A stretch of 19,229 nt of DNA, taken from positions 1-19,229 of the forward strand of contig DATCIH010000190.1 in NCBI GenBank assembly GCA_036507955.1. Reading direction: 5' to 3'. A program made the translations under genes and the position numbers. Below, piece after piece: positions 13,413-19,229 of the stretch (position 1 is its first letter; each line of letters begins with the position of its first letter). Origin of the DNA: DATCIH01 sp036507955 (lineage in GTDB: Bacteria > Bacillota > Clostridia > Clostridiales > Clostridiaceae). The notes beneath the pieces were generated by a model. It was not told the origin of the DNA, ran no database searches, and worked only from the letters and a program-made list of their open reading frames with translations.

Positions 13413-15914
13413 TTATTTACCGTTCGTTATTTGTTGCGCCGCTAATGCTAAAAACATAAAATACGAAGAACCACCTCCCAGTACATATTCCACCTGTTGC
13501 CACAGATAAGGGAACACCAGCAGTTCGGGAAAGTCGGGGCGTATCAGTGCAGTACCTGAAATTACTCCGCCGGGAATATATGACCAGTCGGCGCGATTAA
13601 GTCCATAACCTACAGTTGCCGATTTGGCTCCGACTCCCGACGCAAAAGACATAGTATTGGAACCCGGATGACATCCCAAAATAAAGTTCAGCGCATTGAA
13701 AATCATTTCGGGATCGAAAATATCGGGATAAGCCTTATGCAGGAAATAGTACTCGTATCCCAGTTTCTGGATACCCCAACCAGCTCCCCATATATGGGGG
13801 CGATATGGTATCCCGTAAGGCGTTTCGGCGCTCTGCAGCGCAAACTGTTCTTTCAAAACCGGCAAAGCACCGCGAATGGATTTTGTGAAACAGGCGTCAT
13901 TCATCGCTTTTTCGGCTCGTCCTATAAACCAACCCACCTTGTCAATAGAGCCTACTATAAATTCGGCTTCCGACAGCAAAAAGTCTTTATATTCTTGTTC
14001 CCCGGTAGTTAGGAGTAATTCTACGGCAGCATGTATTTTTGCTACTCTGGCGCTGCCGATCCCATCGGTAACTTTAAAAATCTCACAGGCGGCCTGTAAT
14101 GCTTGAATACTTAATGTATTATTGAAATCTTTCAATGCGCGGGAAGCGGCGGCCAGATGAGCGGCGGTTGTCAATTCCCGCGGTGGATTATTTTCGGTAA
14201 ACACCCAGCGATCGTCAGCACTTCCTTTGATGCCGTCTGTAATGTTCGCGCTGTCGCCAAGGAGTACATATTGCCGCAGGTCGTTTTCCATAATACCCCG
14301 ATAAAGCCGTCCTAATGCGCGATAACCACCCACTACGGACAAGACGCCGTGCTCTATCTGCTGTAGGATGTCGTTTTTGCCGTCAGGCTGGTGGATTTCC
14401 GTTATTCGTGAGTCTTGGTCGATGGTAGTCACATCGTAGTTGACATTAAAGGCTTCATACGCCAAGGTTAGGATATAGAATTCACCAGCCTGTGACTCTA
14501 CACGAAGGTCAAAATCTCCGGCATCGTGCCAACCGCCAATATTCAGCCCGGTCACGACGTCACCCGGTTTGTATTTGGTCAGTGTGGAAGGCCCTTGTTT
14601 ATATCCGTCAAAGTGATTATAATTTACCGGAGCCATCCGAGCGTCGTCATCATGACAAAGGCCATGCCATACGCGGTATTTTTCATTTACCCGCATATGA
14701 CACATCTGTACGGGAAGGAAATACTCTAGCACCGGCTGCCAGACGCCCCGATCGTAAACATCGCCGGCGATACGGAAAATGGATGACTCCCACGAACCGT
14801 AATGAACTTTGTATAGACCTTCGTCCTTTATGTCCGTAAAATTGAATTTTAAGTAGTTATAGCGGAGGAATTGACCCCATTCCTGTCCTTCAGCCGAGAA
14901 AACCTGTTTTTCGCCTGTCTCTGTTATTTTGAAAAGGACTGGTTTTTCCCGTTTGCTTTCCCGTTTGTCAAGTTCAATGATTGCCGTTTTCGTTTGATTG
15001 GGATGGTATCCTACCTGCGACGTTTGAACGACTGTTGGATATATCCAGTTTTCTACGACATTTGGTGTGATAACCCATTGAATAGCATTTTCAGTCGCAC
15101 CGGCAGGTACTTCGCTGCTGATCACAAACCAACCGTTGTTGTGGTTCATGCGTCCGTCGTACAACTTAAGCTCCGCCCCTTTGCTTTCAATGGTAAAGCG
15201 GTTGTAAGGGTCGTCGGGCCGCACTGTAAAACGCTTGCCAACGGAATACGGTTCGGCGATGATGTCATCGGCAATAATCGGATTGTATCCCTTGCTGTCA
15301 CCGGACAGACGATTTATATCAGCTTTTGCATCGGGTTGACTAAAATTTCCGGTATGCAAATAATTAGACGGCAGCGACAGGATAGGGCCGTTGGGTTGTT
15401 CAGGAAAGATTCCCTGTCTGTTATCCATCATCCAAGGCTTTCCGAACAGCGCGCCGGGAAACAGTTCCAGATTAAAGCATATTTTGCCGACAAACCTGTC
15501 CGGTATCGGTCTATCCAAATCTACAGTAACTTTAACCGACGTGCCTTCGCCTTTGACAATAACCTTGTAATCGAACTGGAAATCCGGGTAGATCATCGGA
15601 TTAAAACCGTTTAAGTGCCTCGATGAGTCCGGAAAACTCAGCGTAGTTGTGATCGTATTCGCCGCATCATCCAGTTCGCGGTTACCCTGCTTCGGCACCG
15701 GCTGCCATTGCCCGGGCGTCTGTTCAAAACGTATATCGCCGTTTGTAGCGACGCGATTGCCGTGCATGATGATACTTACGCCGGATTGATGTCCTTCAGG
15801 ATAAATATCGTCGAAGGCCATCACATCCACGCCTATGTTTTGAAAATAGCCGGATGCGTTATTTAACTTGAATCCCTGCTCCTGACAGGGGGTGAAACCA
15901 ATTGTTTTTTCCAT
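13413..15914 (-). CDS. Glycoside hydrolase family 9 protein (cellulase-type), 833 aa
   Basis: Inverting beta-glucan hydrolase family. ATG at 15914 has AGAGGA 5-10 bases upstream. Residues 1 to about 280 form an unassigned beta-rich domain. About 285-385 is the Ig-like domain that precedes GH9 catalytic domains (TSQVGYHPNQTKTAIIEL). The (alpha/alpha)6 catalytic domain follows, with NIGGWHDAGDFDLRVESQAG (Asp464 and Asp467, the catalytic DAGD motif), CHPGSNTMSFASGVGAKSAT, and Glu809 (WQQVEYVLGG) as the likely general acid. No signal peptide or dockerin is present, so it is probably cytoplasmic and acts on imported oligosaccharides, unlike most clostridial cellulases. The gene is distinctly richer in G+C than everything around it and its protein is Bacteroidetes-like in style, suggesting transfer. 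Exact substrate unknown. It stands alone, without transport or regulator genes. Confidence 0.85.
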   Translation of the reverse strand: MEKTIGFTPCQEQGFKLNNASGYFQNIGVDVMAFDDIYPEGHQSGVSIIMHGNRVATNGDIRFEQTPGQWQPVPKQGNRELDDAANTITTTLSFPDSSRHLNGFNPMIYPDFQFDYKVIVKGEGTSVKVTVDLDRPIPDRFVGKICFNLELFPGALFGKPWMMDNRQGIFPEQPNGPILSLPSNYLHTGNFSQPDAKADINRLSGDSKGYNPIIADDIIAEPYSVGKRFTVRPDDPYNRFTIESKGAELKLYDGRMNHNNGWFVISSEVPAGATENAIQWVITPNVVENWIYPTVVQTSQVGYHPNQTKTAIIELDKRESKREKPVLFKITETGEKQVFSAEGQEWGQFLRYNYLKFNFTDIKDEGLYKVHYGSWESSIFRIAGDVYDRGVWQPVLEYFLPVQMCHMRVNEKYRVWHGLCHDDDARMAPVNYNHFDGYKQGPSTLTKYKPGDVVTGLNIGGWHDAGDFDLRVESQAGEFYILTLAYEAFNVNYDVTTIDQDSRITEIHQPDGKNDILQQIEHGVLSVVGGYRALGRLYRGIMENDLRQYVLLGDSANITDGIKGSADDRWVFTENNPPRELTTAAHLAAASRALKDFNNTLSIQALQAACEIFKVTDGIGSARVAKIHAAVELLLTTGEQEYKDFLLSEAEFIVGSIDKVGWFIGRAEKAMNDACFTKSIRGALPVLKEQFALQSAETPYGIPYRPHIWGAGWGIQKLGYEYYFLHKAYPDIFDPEMIFNALNFILGCHPGSNTMSFASGVGAKSATVGYGLNRADWSYIPGGVISGTALIRPDFPELLVFPYLWQQVEYVLGGGSSYFMFLALAAQQITNGK

Positions 15915-15954
15915 ATTTCCTCTAAACTCCTATTCTATTATTTAGTTTATTTAT

Positions 15955-15983
15955 ATACTACATAAGAAATAGAATATAGTCAA
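15955..15983 (-). promoter_or_regulatory. Promoter of the GH9 gene
   Basis: On the minus strand TTGACT (15983-15978) and TAGTAT (15960-15955) are separated by 17 bases. The start would be near 15948, leaving a leader of about 35 nt with the ribosome site AGAGGA. The promoter stretch is AT-rich like the host, in contrast to the gene. Confidence 0.55.
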
Positions 15984-15987
15984 CATT

Positions 15988-16007
15988 GGGGACAGGTTCC
16001 TTGCCCC
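15988..16007. repeat. GGGGACA-type short palindromic repeat
   Basis: GGGGACAGGTTCCTTGCCCC: GGGG at 15988-15991 pairs with CCCC at 16004-16007. It resembles the GGGGACA/TGTCCCC REP-like repeats scattered in many bacterial genomes. A related stretch, GTGTCCCCCTGACTCC, lies on the other side of the GH9 gene near 13227-13242. Confidence 0.4.
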
Positions 16008-16144
16008 GGTATTAATTGCCCTGATTTTAATTTGCCAACACCCTTTTTCCCATGTAAAAAAACACCGGAAGCCCTTGAATTTATAGCTTTACAGACGCTT
16101 TTGTGGTGTAATTAGATATACTCAAAAAGGGAGGGGGAACTACT

Positions 16145-16789
16145 TTAAAGAACTATCTTTCATCAGATTTTACAAATCAATTACATATTAAAATTGATGA
16201 TCTCACTGCACTTACAATGCAGTTGAATAGACAACTTGCAATTCAAACAGAAACCAATTCAAAACTAAATGAGACCGTAAAAGCCTTATCTGAAGAAAAT
16301 GCTCAGTTAAAGGAACGCCTTAATAAAAATAGTAAGAATAGTACCAAACCACCTTCCAGTGATGGATTTAATAAATCAAATTCTAAAAGTCTTCGTAAAC
16401 CATCTGGTAAAAATCAGGGTGCACAGGATGGTCATGAGTGAAATGGATTTTCTATTACACAGACTCCAAATGAAATCATACAGCTTCTTCCTGCAGAATG
16501 TATCGGATGCTCTAATGCCGGGGGATGTACCTCCTGTGGCATAAAGGTTTAGGAACTAAACATTCTTATTGATGAGGACGCATACCAAATATTAAAAGTA
16601 GATAATGAAATGCTATTAAATGAATTGGCTGTTTCATGCATTGGGGAGGAGTCACTTATATATAATTTCTCTGATGATTTTAAAAAGAATATTATTAATG
16701 ATTGATATAATCTGAAAAGGTTGTACCATACCCAAACATGTAAATACTCCCAAATGATGTATCTAGACTATCGGAGATTATATAACTAA
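16145..16789 (+). pseudogene. IS66-family transposase (TnpC) N-terminal remnant with three in-frame stops
   Basis: One continuous frame reads KNYLSSDFTNQLHIKIDDL, a leucine-zipper-like helix (SKLNETVKALSEENAQLKER), then the IS66 hallmark NKNSKNSTKPPSSDGFNKSN and GKNQGAQDGHE. A zinc-binding part follows (CIGCSNAGGCTSCGIKV), and then sequence corresponding to the family's 'DIxxxAHQxLxVD ... FPDDIK' region (ILIDEDAYQILKVD, NFSDDFKKNI). Stops interrupt at 16439-16441 (TGA), 16550-16552 (TAG) and 16703-16705 (TGA), with no frame change. The catalytic DDE domain is missing. The only uninterrupted piece starting at an ATG is 16217-16441 (74 aa). Recognisable similarity fades after about 16730. It is a dead remnant; element ends were not found. 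Confidence 0.75.
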
Positions 16790-17031
16790 ATTTACGGTCC
16801 TATCATAAAAGCACTAATTGTAGTATCATGTCACAATATAGTGTAATATAAGATGACTGATAAAATATATATCAAATTTATTAGCCTTATCTCATTTATG
16901 GTTTGTTTTATTTACTAGGGATCACGTATCAAGTAATACTTTATAAATAGCATCCCAAAAGTAAATCCTATTGAAGACAGTTTTTTATGAGTTAGAACGC
17001 AATAAATAATAAAAAAAAATATACAACAGTA
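16790..17031. other. AT-rich stretch without recognisable content
   Basis: Stops in all frames. No repeat, RNA or gene remnant recognised. Confidence 0.4.
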
Positions 17032-17279
17032 TTTGAGGATAGGTTGTGCAAAAAAAGTTTTGGAAGACCAAATTGTAGAGCGTTAAAGCAAATACTAAGA
17101 CGGGGCGATATAGTAATTATAAAAGAATCTAAAAGGTTAAGGCGTAATTATAGAGAGATACAAAAAAACTAAAAGGTATTAAATGAAAGGCATTAAATTT
17201 TTAATATTGGATGTTCTGATTCTACAGGAAATAAAAGACAAGCACTCAGATACTGTATTACAAGACTGGACTTTATAGC
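17032..17279 (+). pseudogene. Resolvase/invertase-type small serine recombinase remnant
   Basis: The frame FEDRLCKKSFGRPNCRALKQ then ILRRGDIVIIKESKRLRRNY, REIQK corresponds to the 'ExxSGKxFxRPxYxALKxML / GDxLxIxSxDRLGRNYxEI' core of Tn3/Pin-type resolvases. It then meets a stop (TAA 17170-17172) and continues in frame as KVLNERH before further stops, with weak similarity (FNIGCSDSTGNKRQALRYC) to about 17279. The N-terminal catalytic Ser region and the C-terminal DNA-binding helices are absent. It belongs to a different subfamily from the large serine recombinases elsewhere in the window. Confidence 0.55.
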
Positions 17280-17488
17280 ATAAAAGAAATGCGGGAAAAT
17301 AGCCAGCTTTTAAAAGTTAATCAGTCAGTATTTTATTAAAATAGTAAAGTAGGGTTTAATATGACAGTTTCAAGTACTCTTAAAACAAGCTTTCGGTTCA
17401 TAACCCATAATTTATATTTTGTAACATCTTAAAGGAATAATAGCACATAATTATAGTATTTTAACTTGTAACGTAAGGGTGATATTAA

Positions 17489-18774
17489 ATGATGAAAATA
17501 AAGGAAAAGCTAAAGAAGTTACTTCGAATTTTAGGCCCAGGTTTTATATCAGGAGCATCAGATGATGACCCTTCTGGCATTGCAACATACTCTCAGACTG
17601 GAGCAAAGTTTGGTTTCGGTCAGTTCTGGGTTGCTCTGTTTTCATTCCCTTTTATGGTGGTTATTCAGGAGATGTGTGGTCGAATTGGTATGGTTAGTGC
17701 CAAAGGACTCTCCGGTGTAATAAAAGAGCATTACTCAAAAAAATATTATACATTGCAGTAACATTACTGGCAATTGCAAACGTGATTAATATTGGAGCAG
17801 ACCTAGGAGCTATGGCCTCTGCTGGTCAACTTATCATTGGAATACCATTTATTTTTTGGCTGGTATGTATAACCTTATTAATAGTCTTTTTAGAAATATT
17901 TCTTTCATATGAGGTCTATGCCAAGTTTTTAAAATATATAGCATTGACGTTATTCGCTTATATCATAACCGCTTTCATAATAAAAGAAGATTGGGGCAAA
18001 ATTTTATATGCAACACTCGTACCGAGTTTCTCTGTAAGCAAGGACTATCTTCTAAATATTGTGGCCATACTCAGAACAACTATTTCGCCTTATTTGTTCT
18101 TCTGGCAGACTAATCAGGAAGTTGAGGAGGGACATAAAAAGAATAAATTAGGTTTAAAAGCTGTAGGTACAGCTAAAGGCATTCCGGATATAAAAAAAGC
18201 AGGCGTACGTAATATGAAACTTGATACCATCGTAGGTATGCTCTTTTCTAATATTGTTATGTTCTTCATTATTGTAACCACTGCGTCTACACTCCGAACT
18301 CATGGTATAACCCATATAGATACTGCCACTCAGGCAGCGCAGGCATTAAAGCCACTTGCGGGGAATTTTGCATTTTTGTTATTTGCTATTGGGATAATAG
18401 GGACAGGACTACTTGCAGCACCTGTTTTAGCCGGTGCCTCTGCGTATGCCATATCCGAAGTTTTTAACTGGAAAGAGGGGCTAAATAAAAAGTTTAAAAG
18501 GGCGCCTGGGTTTTATGGAGTAATTATAATAGCTGTGGTAATTGGGATTAGCATGAACTTTCTTCCGATTAAACCTTTTAAGATGTTATATTATACTGCT
18601 ATTATTAATGGTATAGCTGCTCCACCAATAATGGTTTTATTAATGTTAATAACAAACAATAAAAAAGTCATGGGTAAGTATTCAAATAATGCTTTTTCCA
18701 ATATTATGGGGTGGATAATAACAATTATTATGGCAATTGCTTCTATTGCACTTTTGGTTAGCCTCTTTTTTTAG
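17489..18774 (+). pseudogene. Nramp-family-like divalent metal transporter, split by a one-base frameshift
   Basis: Proton-coupled or related metal uptake across the membrane. ATG 17489 (or 17492) follows AAGGGTGAT. The first part (90 codons to 17761) ends in a spurious stop. The second frame (open from 17743, ATG 17782, to 18774) continues the protein. Adding one A to the A7 run at 17737-17743 restores HYSKKILYIAVTLLAIANVI and a 428-residue protein of normal family length with about eleven membrane helices. The usual TM1 motif DPGN reads DPSG (residues 27-30), and the TM6 MPHN-type motif reads TISPYLFFWQ, with Ser at the metal-binding Met position (about residue 200 of the restored protein). 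Its metal may therefore differ from Mn/Fe. The gene is a pseudogene, a sequencing error, or uses slippage. Confidence 0.75.
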
Positions 18775-19229
18775 GGTTTCTGTGTAAGTATATTAAGTCC
18801 CTCGATCAATAACCTTTATAGAGATTTTAGACTATTCAATGGCAATAATATTATAGGGCAAGGTAGCAGTTTGAATAACCATGCAAAAGTTTATTGTAGG
18901 ATATGCGAAATGAAAAAAAGTTACAAAAGTAGTAGATGTTTCTAAGGTAAGAAAATCTATAGCTGATAATATAAAAATAGAATTTCTAAATTGCATTCAT
19001 CAGGTTATATTTGAATTAGTAGTTTAAATTCATACAGAAGAAAATATTTTACAGATTAATTACAAGTGGAAAAGGGTGCTTTAAGCGCCTTTGATGAACA
19101 GATAATTGGAAGTATCAAGAAAAAAATGCAGGCTACAGAAATGTATAAAAAGGTTGATCAAAAATCTTATATTAAATAAATACCGTGATGTGAATAATTA
19201 GAGAGGGCTATATAATTTGGAAATAATTA
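18775..19229. other. AT-rich end of window, no confident gene
   Basis: Two short frames look protein-like but are unrecognised: VVDVSKVRKSIADNIKIEFL (around 18930-19025), and a 37-codon frame from GTG 19066 to TAA 19177-19179 (VEKGALSAFDEQIIGSIKKK...). Neither has a ribosome site. They may be fragments of decayed genes. No terminator is evident after the transporter. Confidence 0.35.

Noticed and set aside
14871..15614. A 247-codon open frame on the plus strand opposite the GH9 gene
   Set aside because: It lies wholly antisense to a gene with clear GH9 motifs, has no ribosome site and gives a protein without recognisable features; GC-rich genes commonly throw such shadows.
1..19229. CRISPR array, tRNA or rRNA genes
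   Set aside because: No regularly spaced repeats, cloverleaf sequences or rRNA-like stretches were noticed anywhere in the window.

Overview
The window looks like an accessory, transposon-battered stretch of a low-GC Firmicute, most likely a Clostridium or close relative. Reasons: strongly AT-rich DNA, clostridial Shine-Dalgarno sequences (AGGAGGTG, AAGGAGG, TTG/GTG starts), clostridial-type large serine recombinases and a 7TM-PAS-GGDEF-EAL protein. No rRNA, tRNA or CRISPR array was recognised. At least eight genes are broken.

Layout. (1) 1-1700: a small conserved-looking gene behind a perfect palindrome, a small gene interrupted by one in-frame stop, and a two-helix membrane protein with a coiled-coil tail. 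(2) 1739-3457: a complete IS1634-type insertion sequence with 6-bp target duplications (TAGTAA), an intact DDE transposase, and hairpins at both ends. (3) 3560-5253: debris. A signal-peptide stub is fused to the tail of a large serine recombinase, followed by a frameshifted secreted leucine-rich-repeat protein whose start sits on a run of eight G, and a second, more decayed recombinase tail. (4) 5305-8709: two intact cyclic-di-GMP genes, a PilZ-like protein and an 808-residue membrane GGDEF-EAL enzyme keeping both catalytic signatures. (5) 8710-10583: a hairpin-rich spacer, then two further broken serine recombinases joined head to tail. (6) 10834-12859: an internally deleted transposon with matching TGT...ACA ends, carrying a frameshifted zinc-ribbon (DUF6431-like) protein and a C-terminally truncated DDE transposase; the AAA ATPase usual for this kind of element is missing. 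(7) 12860-16010: inverted repeats, then a GC-rich family 9 glycoside hydrolase on the minus strand, flanked by GGGGACA-type repeats and read from an AT-rich promoter; it looks horizontally acquired. (8) 16145-17279: IS66 transposase and resolvase pseudogenes. (9) 17489-18774: an Nramp-like metal transporter with unusual substrate motifs, split by a one-base frameshift in an A7 run.

How it works together: the only apparently functional cargo is the c-di-GMP pair, the GH9 enzyme, the IS1634 transposase and a few small proteins. Two same-length, gap-free copies of a recombinase tail (3726-4121 and 10134-10529, direct orientation, 6408 bp apart) bracket the c-di-GMP genes, so that block could be deleted or amplified by homologous recombination. 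The window is best read as an integration hotspot used repeatedly by serine recombinases and insertion sequences.
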